Assembly (NCBI RefSeq): GCF_016428645.1
Contig: NZ_JAELXW010000038.1
Span: 1 to 64,000 of the forward strand
Length of the DNA stretch: 64,000 bases
Direction of reading: 5' to 3'
Origin: Glycomyces salinus
GTDB lineage: Bacteria; Actinomycetota; Actinomycetes; Mycobacteriales; Micromonosporaceae
This document shows, piece by piece, positions 43,309-51,941 of this stretch. Below the pieces are notes generated by a model. It had not been told where the DNA came from. It saw nothing but the letters and a program-made list of their open reading frames with translations, and did not search any database. Positions within the stretch are counted from its first letter, which is position 1. Every line of letters starts with the position of its first letter. Position numbers and translations under genes: made by a program.

Positions 43309-44193
43309 TTATGCCTTGGCGAGCAGTGCGGCGATGGAATCGTCGTCGCAGGTGGCCCAGAACTGGCCGACCACGTCCTCGAGGTGGCCCATCGACTCGG
43401 CCTCGAACAGCACGTCCTGGTACTTGGTGATGTCGTATTCGATCGTGCCCATCTCGAGCAGGTCGAGCGGGCGGATCGTCATGCCGCGGAACTCGTCGAT
43501 CTCCCCGTAGGAGGAGAGGATGCCCGCGCCGTAGGCCTTGAGGCCGTCGCTCTCGCGCATGACGCCGAACTCGAGGGTGAACCAGAAGACCCGCGAGACG
43601 AAGTCGAGCGCCCGCTCGGTCCGGACCCGCTTCGTGGCCTGCCCGGCGAGGCGGTAGAGGTCGGCGAACCTGGGGGCCGCCAGGGAGTTCCCGTGCCCGA
43701 TGACCTCGTGGATCACGTCGGGTTCGGGCGTGTAGAACGGCATCGAGTGGTGCCGGATGTACTGGGTGGCGTAGAAGAGGTCGTCGGCGAGCACGCTGTA
43801 GAACTGCCTGAGCGGGACCAGGCCCGCGGCCGGACGGTAGCGGTACCCGGTCAGCGGTTCCAGCGCCTCCGAGACCTCGGACAGCTGCGGGACGCGGTCC
43901 TTGGGCAGCGCGAGCTCCTCGGCGGCCTCGAGGAATTCGCGGACCGCGAGGGCGCGGTGCTTGACGGCCAGTTCGGCGCTGACCTTCCGCCAGACCTCGT
44001 TCTCGGTGTCGGTGTAGTGGGCCGTCGGGATCTGCTTCCCGGGCTGCCACTCCATGGCGAGCGCCGCGAGGGTGTTGCGGCGTTCGCGGTACTCGGGGTC
44101 GGCGAAGCCGGGGTGCGATTGGCCCAGCTCGACTTCGACGGACCCGTCTTCTCCGGTGGTGACCGGTGCGAAGTATTGGCCTTCCTCGAACAT
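43309..44193 (-). CDS. phhA: Phenylalanine 4-monooxygenase
   Basis: 294 residues, monomeric bacterial aromatic amino acid hydroxylase. The iron ligands are His162 and His167 in HEVIGH and Glu208 in FWFTLEFG. Upstream HYTDTENEVWRKV and YRPAAGLVPLRQFYSVLA fit the pterin and substrate pocket. It converts phenylalanine to tyrosine with O2 and a reduced pterin. No pterin-4a-carbinolamine dehydratase gene is next to it. Confidence 0.92.
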   Translation of the reverse strand: MFEEGQYFAPVTTGEDGSVEVELGQSHPGFADPEYRERRNTLAALAMEWQPGKQIPTAHYTDTENEVWRKVSAELAVKHRALAVREFLEAAEELALPKDRVPQLSEVSEALEPLTGYRYRPAAGLVPLRQFYSVLADDLFYATQYIRHHSMPFYTPEPDVIHEVIGHGNSLAAPRFADLYRLAGQATKRVRTERALDFVSRVFWFTLEFGVMRESDGLKAYGAGILSSYGEIDEFRGMTIRPLDLLEMGTIEYDITKYQDVLFEAESMGHLEDVVGQFWATCDDDSIAALLAKA

Positions 44194-44256
44194 ACCTTTA
44201 TCCCAGCATGTGAAACACGAGGTGTCAACAGAAACGGCCGATGGAGCTACCGAACG

Positions 44257-45246
44257 CTACGGCGGGGGCGCGGTCGAGTCGCGGACGGCGAGCTTGGTCG
44301 GCAGCGAGACGTGCGCGGCCGGGCGGGAGCCGAGGTCGGAGTCGCCCCCGGCGTACTGGAGCAGCAGGTCGATCGCGGCGGTCCCGGCGTCGGCGGTGGG
44401 GACGATGATCGTGGTCAGGCTGGGCTTGGCGAGCCTGGCCAGGACCGTGTCGTCGATGCCGATGACGCTGACGTCGCCGGGCACGTCCACCCCGAGGTCG
44501 GTCAGGCCCTGGATGAGGCCGATGGCGAGCAGGTCGTTGTAGGCCAGGACGGCGGTGACGCCGGATTCGGCGATGCGCTTGGCCACCTCGGTGCCGGCCT
44601 TCTCGTTGGGGGTGTTGGGGCCGATGACCTCGATCTCGGCCTCGTCGCCCACGGTGCCCGCCGCCGAGCGGCGGATCTGGGTGTTGGTCCAGGACTGGCG
44701 GGGGCCGGCCACGTAGGCCAGGCGGCGGTGCCCGAGGTCGAGCAGGTGCGTGACGGCCAGGCGGGCGCCCTCGGCCAGGTCCATGGTGACCGAGGGGATG
44801 CCGTCGATCTTGCGGTTGACCAGGGCCAGTGGGATGTTCTGGGCGAGGCGGTCGATGTTGGCGTTGGAGATGCGCGGGGCGCACAGGACCACTCCGTCGA
44901 CCTGCTTGGCGAGCGCGTCGACCAGCTCGGCCTCGATGGCCGGGTCCTCGGAGGCGTCGGCGACGAACAGGTGGTAGTCGCGGGCGCGGGCGGTGTGCTC
45001 GGCGGCCTTGATCATCGGCGGGAAGAACGGATTGGCGATGTCGGCCACGACCAGGCCGATGTTGTAGGTGCGGCCGGTGGTCAGGGCGCGGGCGACGCGG
45101 CTGGGCTGGTAGCCGAGGCGGCGGGCGGCCTCGAGGATGCGCGCGCGGGTCTCGGGCCGGACCCGGTGGGGCATGGACAGGGCCCGCGAGACGGTGGAGA
45201 TGTGGACTTGCGCCTCGCGGGCGACGTCCTTGATTGTCACTGCCAC
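44257..45246 (-). CDS. LacI family transcriptional regulator
   Basis: 329 residues. The helix-turn-helix is TIKDVAREAQVHISTVSRAL with the hinge helix GYQPSRVARALTTG. The sugar-binding core shows IGLVVADIANPFF, GVVLCAPRISNANIDRLA, RRLAYVAGPRQSW and SVIGIDDTVLARLAKPSLTT. The ligand is unknown because no sugar operon is attached. The GTG start at VAVTIKDV is chosen; a second GTG two codons later is possible. Confidence 0.9.
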   Translation of the reverse strand: MAVTIKDVAREAQVHISTVSRALSMPHRVRPETRARILEAARRLGYQPSRVARALTTGRTYNIGLVVADIANPFFPPMIKAAEHTARARDYHLFVADASEDPAIEAELVDALAKQVDGVVLCAPRISNANIDRLAQNIPLALVNRKIDGIPSVTMDLAEGARLAVTHLLDLGHRRLAYVAGPRQSWTNTQIRRSAAGTVGDEAEIEVIGPNTPNEKAGTEVAKRIAESGVTAVLAYNDLLAIGLIQGLTDLGVDVPGDVSVIGIDDTVLARLAKPSLTTIIVPTADAGTAAIDLLLQYAGGDSDLGSRPAAHVSLPTKLAVRDSTAPPP

Positions 45247-45298
45247 GGGAGGGGTCCCCTGTCCACTCGCTGCGATCGATGATCGTCCATCAAAGTAC

Positions 45299-45310
45299 GC
45301 AAACGATTGT
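45299..45310. promoter_or_regulatory. LacI-type operator candidate upstream of the LacI gene
   Basis: GCAAACGATTGT, a near-palindrome with a central CG like many LacI/GalR operators, lies 53 bases upstream of the regulator start and could mediate autoregulation. Confidence 0.35.
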
Positions 45311-45435
45311 AGGGCGGTCAAGTGCCGGGACCCAAGCGATGCGTGCGGGCATCTGCGTCGGCGGCCGAGGACGGTCCTGACAGGCCCGAAATTTTGCGGT
45401 ATTGTCTTGTATCTATAATATAGTCGAACTTCGAT

Positions 45436-45447
45436 GCAATCGATTGC
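45436..45447. promoter_or_regulatory. Second LacI-type operator candidate
   Basis: GCAATCGATTGC is a perfect 12-bp palindrome, similar to the site at 45299. It lies in an AT-rich stretch (TCTATAATATAG just before) that could hold the LacI gene's promoter. Confidence 0.35.
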
Positions 45448-45501
45448 TTTACTCGAGCGGGCGCAGACGCCTCCGGTCGCCCCGCCCGGAAGGAACCGGC
45501 C

Positions 45502-45537
45502 GGGCCTCCGCCCCCAGCACCTCGGGGCCGGAGGCCC
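45502..45537 (-). terminator. Terminator hairpin of the siderophore-interacting protein gene
   Basis: GGGCCTCCGCCCCC (45502-45515) pairs with GGGGCCGGAGGCCC (45524-45537) with one irregular pair. It starts 8 bases after the stop codon on the minus strand. Confidence 0.7.
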
Positions 45538-45544
45538 GCTCCGC

Positions 45545-46390
45545 CTAGGTTCGGGCGGCCTCGTCCTCTTCGTCCTGGCGGTTCCACTCGCGCTTGCCCG
45601 CCTGCCAGCCGTCCTCGTCGTGGCCCAGTCTCCAGTAACCGGAGACCGAGAGCCGCTCGCGCGGGACGCCGCGCTCGAAGCGCACCAGGCGCCGGATCTC
45701 GCGCACCGCACCGGCCTCGCCGTGCACGAACGCGTCGCAGTCCCCGGCGGGGAAGGCGAATCCGCTCACGGCCTCGACCAGCGCCCGCCCGGGCGGTGTG
45801 TCCCCGCGGTGGATCCACTCGAGGCGGACCTGGCCGTCGGTCTTGACCGGCAGCTCGTCTTCGGGCCCGGGGATCTCGACGAACGCGTGGGCGCGCGCGC
45901 CCGGGGCCAGGCGCTCCAGGCTCGCGGCGATCGCCGGAAGGGCGCTCTCGTCGCCGGCCAGGAAGTGCCAGTCCAGGTCCGGGTCGGGCGCGTAGCCGCC
46001 GCCGGGTCCGGAGAATCGCAGCACGTCGCCGGGCCGGGCCCGCTCGGCCCAGGGCGCGGCCAGGCCCCGGTCGCCGTGGACGACGAAGTCCACCCACAGC
46101 TCGCGGGCGGCCGCGTCCCAGCGCCTGACGGTGTAGGTCCGCATGCGCGGCCACTGCTCTCGCGGGAACTCTTCGCGTATGCGCCCCAGGTCGAACGGCT
46201 CGCCGTAGTCGACGCCCTCGACGCCGAACAGCAGCTTGAGGTAGTGGTCGGAGAACTCCCCGGCCTCGAATCCGTCCAGCCCGGTCCCGCCGAGCACCAG
46301 CCGGACCATGTGCGGGCTGAGCCGCTCGATCCGCAGCACCTCGCCGAGCCAGGTACGGGGGCTCCGCCGCCCCTTCCGCTCTTCAGCCAT
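45545..46390 (-). CDS. Siderophore-interacting protein (FAD-binding ferric reductase)
   Basis: 281 residues, SIP family. The N-terminal FAD-binding barrel includes EQWPRMRTYTVRRWD and the C-terminal NAD(P)H-binding part has HFLAGDESALPAIAASLE. The family end, RERLSVSGYWRLGHDEDGW, is also present. It reduces ferric siderophores in the cytoplasm to release iron. A perfect iron-box palindrome lies 11 bases upstream of the ATG, so iron repression by an IdeR/DmdR-type regulator is likely. A terminator follows. Confidence 0.92.
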   Translation of the reverse strand: MAEERKGRRSPRTWLGEVLRIERLSPHMVRLVLGGTGLDGFEAGEFSDHYLKLLFGVEGVDYGEPFDLGRIREEFPREQWPRMRTYTVRRWDAAARELWVDFVVHGDRGLAAPWAERARPGDVLRFSGPGGGYAPDPDLDWHFLAGDESALPAIAASLERLAPGARAHAFVEIPGPEDELPVKTDGQVRLEWIHRGDTPPGRALVEAVSGFAFPAGDCDAFVHGEAGAVREIRRLVRFERGVPRERLSVSGYWRLGHDEDGWQAGKREWNRQDEEDEAART

Positions 46391-46400
46391 ACCGCTCCTC

Positions 46401-46418
46401 AGTTAGGTCTACCTAACT
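46401..46418. promoter_or_regulatory. Iron box (IdeR/DmdR-type operator)
   Basis: AGTTAGGT-CT-ACCTAACT is an 18-bp perfect inverted repeat matching the TTAGGTTAGGCTAACCTAA-type consensus in its half-sites. It overlaps the region just before the siderophore-interacting protein gene. Confidence 0.8.
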
Positions 46419-46553
46419 ATTGCACGCCCATGCCGGCACGGCCATACCGGATTCCGGCGGCGGCTGGTATGATTACCGGTCAAGTCGCAGCATCCGGTGG
46501 TCGACCAGTCGCCGGAATCAATGCAGCCAACGCAGGGCTCAGCCCATGCGGAG

Positions 46554-46583
46554 CTCGGGGAGGCCCCCACCGGCCTCCCCGAG
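46554..46583 (-). terminator. Terminator hairpin after the 105-residue gene
   Basis: CTCGGGGAGGCC and GGCCTCCCCGAG form a perfect 12-bp stem around CCCACC, about 40 bases downstream of the stop codon at 46622, followed by TCTTCCC. Confidence 0.65.
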
Positions 46584-46621
46584 TCTTCCCACCAAACGGA
46601 GCAAAGTCTGCTTCTCGCCCG

Positions 46622-46939
46622 CTATCGGAAGCGGGCCGTGTAAATGTCGCCGTCGCGGACCCACGCGAGCTGGAGCGAGTCGAACATCGCCTCCGCGAGC
46701 TCGTCGTCCGGCATCCCGTAGTGCTGCCCCATCCCGCGGCTGCGGTAATGCCACAGCAGCCCGGCCCTGACGTGTTCGGCGTCGGCGAAGTGCTTTCCGC
46801 ACGAAAGGGCGCAGCGGTAGACCGCCCTGCCGCCTCTGTCGTACTCGATCGCCATGACCTGCTGGCACATTGAGCTCCGCAGCTTTCCCGCCGCGGCCGC
46901 CCGTGGCGCGGCCTGCCGAGTCTGTAGGCCATCCACCAT
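46622..46939 (-). CDS. Hypothetical 105-residue protein
   Basis: Not recognised. Two Cys (YRCALSCGKHF) and a His (LLWHYRSRG) could form a small metal site. The rest is mixed helix and strand, ending DGDIYTARFR. The ATG is preceded by GGAGAGGGG nine bases upstream; a start at MCQQVMAIEYDRGG (46870) is an alternative. It has its own downstream hairpin, so it is probably a single-gene transcript. Confidence 0.5.
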   Translation of the reverse strand: MVDGLQTRQAAPRAAAAGKLRSSMCQQVMAIEYDRGGRAVYRCALSCGKHFADAEHVRAGLLWHYRSRGMGQHYGMPDDELAEAMFDSLQLAWVRDGDIYTARFR

Positions 46940-47408
46940 GGCACCCAACCCCTCTCCGGGCGATCAAGTCCTGCCGGGTGGGCCCGGCCGACACTACTAG
47001 TACGACTGATCCGGTTATGGAGATTTAGGACGCTCGGTCGCGATGGCGGTTGCCGCAGGGACTCTCGCCGGTCGCAGTCCCGAACGCCGGTTAGCGCAAC
47101 GAGTCTGGAATCACGATCGCACATGGAGCGCGCCCGTGTCTATGTGCATTATCACATCCATCGTAGCATGCATCGACACCGGGCAGATGCACGTGCATTT
47201 GGGCGCGCATCGGAACGCGCACCCTCCCGTGCGCGTACGCAGCGTGATGTGAAACACTGATCAATACCGGCGAAGGAACCGCGGGTGAGGCCCGGTGCAC
47301 GCACGAAAGGTGGGGGCGTGTTCCGGGCTCGCGCCGCGCCCCCGAGCCGGTCGAAAGGGAACAAGGGAATCCGGCCGGACCTGCCGGCCATTGGTGGAAG
47401 GAATCTCT
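46940..47408. other. Intergenic region with several palindromes
   Basis: No gene is visible. The stretch 47130-47260 is dense in dyad elements: ATGCACGTGCAT (47187-47198) is a perfect 12-bp palindrome, with TAGCATGCATCG nearby and GCGCGCATCGGAACGCGC just after. It lies between the 105-residue gene and the DUF397/XRE pair and may be their control region. Confidence 0.45.
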
Positions 47409-47651
47409 ATGGACAACGCGCGCAATGGAATCCCCGCGGGGGACCTGCCGTCATCGATCGTTTGGCAGAAGAGCCGCCGCTCGAACCCGAACGGCAACTG
47501 CGTCGAGATGGCGGCCCTGCCGGGCGGCGAGGAGATCGCGGTCCGCAACTCCCGCGACCCCGAGGGTCCGGCGCTGGTCTACACCGTCGCCGAGATCGAG
47601 GCCCTCGTCGGGGGCGCCAAGGACGGCGACTTCGACAACCTGCTCGCCTAG
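47409..47651 (+). CDS. DUF397 domain protein
   Basis: 80 residues: SIVWQKSRRSNPNGNCVEMA, then EEIAVRNSRDPEGPAL and a terminal helix ending NLLA. It is the partner of the DUF5753 regulator encoded 142 bases downstream, here in the order DUF397 first. The ATG follows GGAAGGAATCTCT. Confidence 0.88.
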   Translation: MDNARNGIPAGDLPSSIVWQKSRRSNPNGNCVEMAALPGGEEIAVRNSRDPEGPALVYTVAEIEALVGGAKDGDFDNLLA

Positions 47652-47793
47652 AGGCGGTCGCGACCGGTGGCCTCGGCCGCCGTGCCGCACGCTCACCTTG
47701 GCGAGGGAGCCCTTCCGGCTACCCTGTCAAGGTGAGCTTTTCGTTTCCGGGCCCCGGCCCCGCGCGCGAGGAGGTGATGGAGAGGTGACCACG

Positions 47794-48669
47794 ATGGAGC
47801 CGCCCGCCGGCAACGCCACCGGTGGCCCCACCGCGCTGCGCATGATCCTGGGCGGCTACCTCCGGCGCCTGCGGGAGGCGAACGACATCAGCCGCTTCGA
47901 CGCGGGCTTCGCGATTCGCGGCTCGGAGTCCAAGATCAGCCGCATGGAGCTGGGCAAGGTCCGGTTCAAGCTCCGCGACGTCGAAGACCTGCTGCGGATG
48001 TACGGCATCGAGGACGACGCCGAGATCGAGCGGCTGCTGAACCTGTGCAAGGACGCCAACAAGCCCGGATGGTGGCACCGCTACGGCGAGGCCCTGCCGA
48101 ACTGGTTCAGCGCCTATCTGGACCTCGAGGACGCGGCCTCGCTGATCCGCACCTACGAGGTCCAGTTCATCCCCGGTCTGCTCCAGACCCCGGAGTACGC
48201 CAGGGCGGTCTTCATGATCGGCTACGGCCGGATCCCGCTCCAGGAGATCGACGACCGGGTGAACGTGCGCATCTCCCGGCAGAAGCTGCTGACCAAGGAG
48301 AACCCGGTCAGCCTGTGGGCGGTCATCGACGAGGCCGCCCTGCACCGGCCCTTCGGCGGGCGGAAGGTGATGCGCGCCCAGTTGGAGGCGCTGATCGAGT
48401 TCTCGCAGCTGCCGAACGTGAAGATCCAGATCATGCCCTTCTCCTCCGGGGAGCACTCGGGTGCGGGCGGCGCGTTCACCTGGCTGCGGTTCGCCGACGA
48501 CGAGATCAGCGACATCATCTACCTCGAGCACCTCACCAGCGGCCTGTACCTCGACCGCGAGGACGAGCTCGACTCCTACCAGGGCGCCATGGAGCACCTG
48601 TGCATCCAGGCCGCCCGGCCCGACGAGACGCCCGGCATCCTGCGCGAGATCATCGACCAGCGCTACTGA
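47794..48669 (+). CDS. XRE regulator with DUF5753 (Scr1-like) domain
   Basis: 291 residues. The helix-turn-helix lies in RRLREANDISRFDAGFAIRG followed by SESKISRMELGK. The DUF5753 part has EVQFIPGLLQTPEYARAV, VSLWAVIDEAALHRPFGG, VKIQIMPFSSGEHSG and IIYLEHLTSGLYLDRED. The chosen ATG has GGAGAGG eight bases upstream; a GTG three codons earlier is possible. A long palindrome ends the transcript. Confidence 0.9.
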   Translation: MEPPAGNATGGPTALRMILGGYLRRLREANDISRFDAGFAIRGSESKISRMELGKVRFKLRDVEDLLRMYGIEDDAEIERLLNLCKDANKPGWWHRYGEALPNWFSAYLDLEDAASLIRTYEVQFIPGLLQTPEYARAVFMIGYGRIPLQEIDDRVNVRISRQKLLTKENPVSLWAVIDEAALHRPFGGRKVMRAQLEALIEFSQLPNVKIQIMPFSSGEHSGAGGAFTWLRFADDEISDIIYLEHLTSGLYLDREDELDSYQGAMEHLCIQAARPDETPGILREIIDQRY

Positions 48670-48683
48670 GCGGGCACGAAGAA

Positions 48684-48707
48684 GGCGCGCGGCCCGGGCC
48701 GCGCGCC
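48684..48707. terminator. Bidirectional terminator hairpin
   Basis: A 24-bp perfect palindrome with CCCGGG at its centre lies between two converging genes, 14 bases after the XRE stop and 17 bases after the methyltransferase stop on the other strand. It contains no unpaired loop beyond what hairpin turning requires. Confidence 0.7.
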
Positions 48708-48724
48708 GTGTCCGATTCCGGGGC

Positions 48725-49567
48725 TTACTCTTTGTAGCCGATGCCGGCCATCATGATCCGCAGGTGCGGTTCGAGGTCCTCGGCCGCCGGGACCTCGCGG
48801 TCCGGCTCGCCGGGGAACCAGCGCGAGACCCAGTCGAGGCCGGGCTCGACCAACGGTAGACCGTGGAAGTGCTCCTTGATCTTCTCGGGCTTGCGGACCC
48901 ACCCGTTGCCGAGGCTCTCGAGGCCGGCCTTCTCGATCGCCGCCTGCTGGGGCTCGCCGGTGTCGGCGAAGTCGGTCATGAACAGATAGGACCCGCTGGG
49001 GCAGGCGTCCAGCAGGGTCTTGACCCAGTCGCCGGGGCGCTCGTCGTCGTGGAAGTGCATGAACAGTCCCACGACCATCAACCCGACAGGACGGGAGAAG
49101 TCGATCATGCGCTTGACTTCGGCGTCGTTCAGGATGGACTCGGGTTCGCGCAGGTCGGCCGTGACGATGGTGGTCGACTCCTTCGTCGCCAGCAGGGCGC
49201 GTCCGTGCGCGAGGACGATCGGGTCGTTGTCGACGTAGACGACCTTCGCGTTCGGATTCACCGCCTGGGCCACCTCGTGGGTGTTCTCCATCGTCGGCAG
49301 CCCCGCGCCGACGTCGAGGAACTGGTCAATGCCCTGTTCCGCCATATACCGCACGCCCTTGGACAGGCCCGCGCGGTTGTCGAGGGCGACCTCGCGCGAG
49401 CTGGGCACGTACTTCATGTAGGCGTCGGCGCCCTCTCGGTCGGCGGCGAAGTTGTCCTTGCCGCCGAGGATCGCGTCGTAGATGCGGGCGATGGTGGGTT
49501 TGGAGATGTCGAATTCGGGCTTGTACGCCGGGTCTTCACCGGACAAGACGGAGGATTCTTCGCTCAT
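48725..49567 (-). CDS. DUF574-type SAM-dependent methyltransferase
   Basis: 280 residues. Landmarks of this actinomycete family are TIARIYDAILGGKDNFAADR, the SAM site FLDVGAGLPTMENTHEVAQ, and VYVDNDPIVLAHGRALLA. RPVGLMVVGLFMHF and the C-terminal DWVSRWFPG follow. Its substrate is unknown. These genes often occur in several copies and near DUF397/XRE pairs, as here. The ATG follows GAGGTGGTCCG. Confidence 0.9.
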   Translation of the reverse strand: MSEESSVLSGEDPAYKPEFDISKPTIARIYDAILGGKDNFAADREGADAYMKYVPSSREVALDNRAGLSKGVRYMAEQGIDQFLDVGAGLPTMENTHEVAQAVNPNAKVVYVDNDPIVLAHGRALLATKESTTIVTADLREPESILNDAEVKRMIDFSRPVGLMVVGLFMHFHDDERPGDWVKTLLDACPSGSYLFMTDFADTGEPQQAAIEKAGLESLGNGWVRKPEKIKEHFHGLPLVEPGLDWVSRWFPGEPDREVPAAEDLEPHLRIMMAGIGYKE

Positions 49568-49733
49568 CGGACCACCTCTTCGTCGAAGGTTCGTTCCGAC
49601 CATGGTACGACCGGTGATCGCGCTGCCCGAGTGCGGGATCGGCACCGAAGGCCCCTTCAGTCACACGCGGTGCGCGGCGAATCATCAAGCACACCAACCA
49701 CACGAGTGATTTTCATACTCCTGTGGACGGCAG

Positions 49734-50882
49734 CTACTCCCCCTCTTCGGAGTCCTCTTCCTCGGCCTGGTCGTCCATCCACCGGCCCACGCGGTCCTCG
49801 CGCACGGCCTCCCACAGGGCCGCCGCCTCGGCATTGGGGACGTTGTTGTCCTCGTCCTCGTAGTAGAAGACCGCCGACCCGACCGGCGAGGAGCCGGCGC
49901 CGAGGTTCGGCGTGGTCACGAACTCGATGTCGTCGCTGCGCAGGCCGATCAGCCCGATGCCGGTCTCGACCACGTTGAACTCGGTGTCGACCTTGACCGC
50001 GCCGGAGACCGACTCGATGAACGCCCGCAGCGTCGACTGCGAGGTGAGCACCCCGGAGCTGGTGGCCGAGTCCATGATGGCCTTGATGAGCTCCTGCTGG
50101 TGCTGCATGCGGGCGAAGTCGCCGCGGACCCACTGGTACCGCTGGCGGACGTAGTCGAGGGCCTCCTCGCCGGTGAGCGTGTTGGGCCCGGCCGGGAAGA
50201 AGCGGTAGGGCTCGTGGATGGAGGTCACGCCCGACTCGTCGTAGTAGTCGGGCGCGTCGGCCCACTCGATGTCCATCTCGACCCCGCCGAGGGCGTCGAC
50301 GACCTTGACCAGGCCCGGGAAGTCGATCTCCACGACGTGGTCGACGCGCGTGCCGCTGAGCTCCTCGACGGTCATCACCGTCAGCGGGGTCCCGCCCCAG
50401 GCGTAGGCCGAGTTGAACTTGTCCTTCGCGCCGGTGTATTCGGGGTAGAACTCGGCGTCGGAGAACTCGGGGATGTACACGTACAGGTCGCGCGGGATCG
50501 AGATGCCGTAGGCCTCGGTGCCGTCCTCGTTGACGTGCATGAGGATCGAGGTGTCCGACCGGGCGTTCTCCTGGTCGTCGGAGCGAGCGTCCGAGCCGAT
50601 GATGAGGAGGTTCATCGCCCCGTTGAGCTTGTCGGGGCGCCCGTCCTCGGGGATGCCCTCGAGGTCGAAGGGACGGTCGAGGTTCTCGTTGGCGTTCCGG
50701 GTGGTCGTCCACAACGCCACGCCCCCGCCGGCCGCGGCAAGCGAGGCGACCAGGCCGACGGCCGAGCCGATCAGGCCACGGCGGGTCGGGCCCGAGGCCG
50801 CCTCCGCCACGCGGGCGTCCTGCGGGCCGCCGGAGGGGGGCACCGAGGCCGCGCCCCGGTAGTTGGAACCGGAATAGGTCAT
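49734..50882 (-). CDS. LytR-CpsA-Psr (LCP) family protein
   Basis: 382 residues. A short cytoplasmic Ser/Pro-rich N-terminus and one helix (LIGSAVGLVASLAAAGGGVAL) place the LCP domain outside. Its active-site motifs are NLLIIGSDAR, RSDTSILMHV, ISIPRDLYVYIP and VRQRYQWVRGDFARMQHQQ. LCP enzymes transfer polyprenyl-linked glycopolymers to peptidoglycan. It heads a group of polysaccharide genes, which fits that role. The tail is acidic. Confidence 0.92.
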   Translation of the reverse strand: MTYSGSNYRGAASVPPSGGPQDARVAEAASGPTRRGLIGSAVGLVASLAAAGGGVALWTTTRNANENLDRPFDLEGIPEDGRPDKLNGAMNLLIIGSDARSDDQENARSDTSILMHVNEDGTEAYGISIPRDLYVYIPEFSDAEFYPEYTGAKDKFNSAYAWGGTPLTVMTVEELSGTRVDHVVEIDFPGLVKVVDALGGVEMDIEWADAPDYYDESGVTSIHEPYRFFPAGPNTLTGEEALDYVRQRYQWVRGDFARMQHQQELIKAIMDSATSSGVLTSQSTLRAFIESVSGAVKVDTEFNVVETGIGLIGLRSDDIEFVTTPNLGAGSSPVGSAVFYYEDEDNNVPNAEAAALWEAVREDRVGRWMDDQAEEEDSEEGE

Positions 50883-50891
50883 GTCGCTAGC

Positions 50892-51890
50892 TTAAGCGAC
50901 GACCGCACCGCGCGGCCGTCCACGACCGGCGGTGGCGTCGGAGCCCTGGGGCCCCGCGACGAAGTAGTCGATGGTGGCCTTGAGGCCGGCCTCGTAGTGG
51001 ACCTGGGGCTCGTAGCCGAGCAGCTCGCGGGCGGCGCTCAGGTCGGGGCGGCGGCGCTCGGGGTCGTCGTCGGGCCGGTCGGTGTACTCGATGGCCGAGG
51101 ACGAGCCGGTGAGGCGGATGACCAGCTCGGCGGTCTCGCGGACGGTCAGCTCGTACTCGGTGCCGAGGTTGACCGGGCCGTACTCGCCCGACTCCAGCAT
51201 CAGGACCAGGCCCCGCACCAGGTCGTCGATGTAGCACAGGGACCTGGTCTGGGAGCCGTCGCCGTGGACGGTCAGGGGCTCCCCGGCCAGGGCCTGGCTG
51301 ATGAAGGTGGGGACGAAGCGCCCGTCGTCGGGCCGCATGCGGGGCCCGTAGGTGTTGAAGATCCGGACGATGGCCGCGTCCAGGCCCTTGTGCCGGTGGT
51401 AGGCGGCGACGGCGGCCTCGGAGAAGCGCTTGGCCTCGTCGTAGCAGGAGCGGATGCCGATGGGGTTGACGTTGCCCCAGTAGGTCTCGGGCTGGGGGTG
51501 GACCTGCGGGTCGCCGTAGACCTCGGAGGTGGAGGCCATCAGGAACCGGGCGCCGTCGGCCAGGGCGCGGTCCAGGGCGTGCAGGGTGCCGACCGAGTCG
51601 ACCCGGAGGATCTCGACCGGGAGGGTGGCGAAGTCCACGGGGCTGGCCGGGCACGCGAAGTGCAGGACGGCGTCGAACGGCTCGTCGCCGACCGGGAGGC
51701 CCTCGGTCACGTCGGCCTCGACGACGGTCAGGCGGGGGTGGGCGGCCAGGTTCGCCGCCGAGCCGGTGGAGAAGTTGTCGACGGCCGTCACGGCGCAGCC
51801 GCGTTCGAGGAGCGCGTCGACCAGGTGGGAGCCCACCAGGCCCGCGCCACCCGTGACGAGGATTCGACTGCCTGTTCCGTAAGTAGTCAT
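50892..51890 (-). CDS. NAD-dependent epimerase, UDP-xylose synthase-like
   Basis: 332 residues, extended SDR. The NAD site is ILVTGGAGLVGSHLVDALL, and STSEVYGDP, then SCYDEAKRFSE give the catalytic Ser/Tyr/Lys. IVRIFNTYGPRM, DGSQTRSLCYIDDLV and NLGTEYELTVRE are typical of UDP-glucuronate decarboxylase and related dehydratases. It likely makes an activated sugar for the surface polysaccharide assembled by its neighbours. The ATG sits three bases after GGGGAG. Confidence 0.88.
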   Translation of the reverse strand: MTTYGTGSRILVTGGAGLVGSHLVDALLERGCAVTAVDNFSTGSAANLAAHPRLTVVEADVTEGLPVGDEPFDAVLHFACPASPVDFATLPVEILRVDSVGTLHALDRALADGARFLMASTSEVYGDPQVHPQPETYWGNVNPIGIRSCYDEAKRFSEAAVAAYHRHKGLDAAIVRIFNTYGPRMRPDDGRFVPTFISQALAGEPLTVHGDGSQTRSLCYIDDLVRGLVLMLESGEYGPVNLGTEYELTVRETAELVIRLTGSSSAIEYTDRPDDDPERRRPDLSAARELLGYEPQVHYEAGLKATIDYFVAGPQGSDATAGRGRPRGAVVA

Positions 51891-51941
51891 CAACTCCCCA
51901 GACTATCAGCGTTCAGCGCTCGTTCACCGGGACGTAATGCC

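Noticed and set aside
45434-46873. A 479-codon plus-strand open frame
   Set aside because: It runs antisense through the siderophore-interacting protein gene and crosses two terminator hairpins and the iron box.
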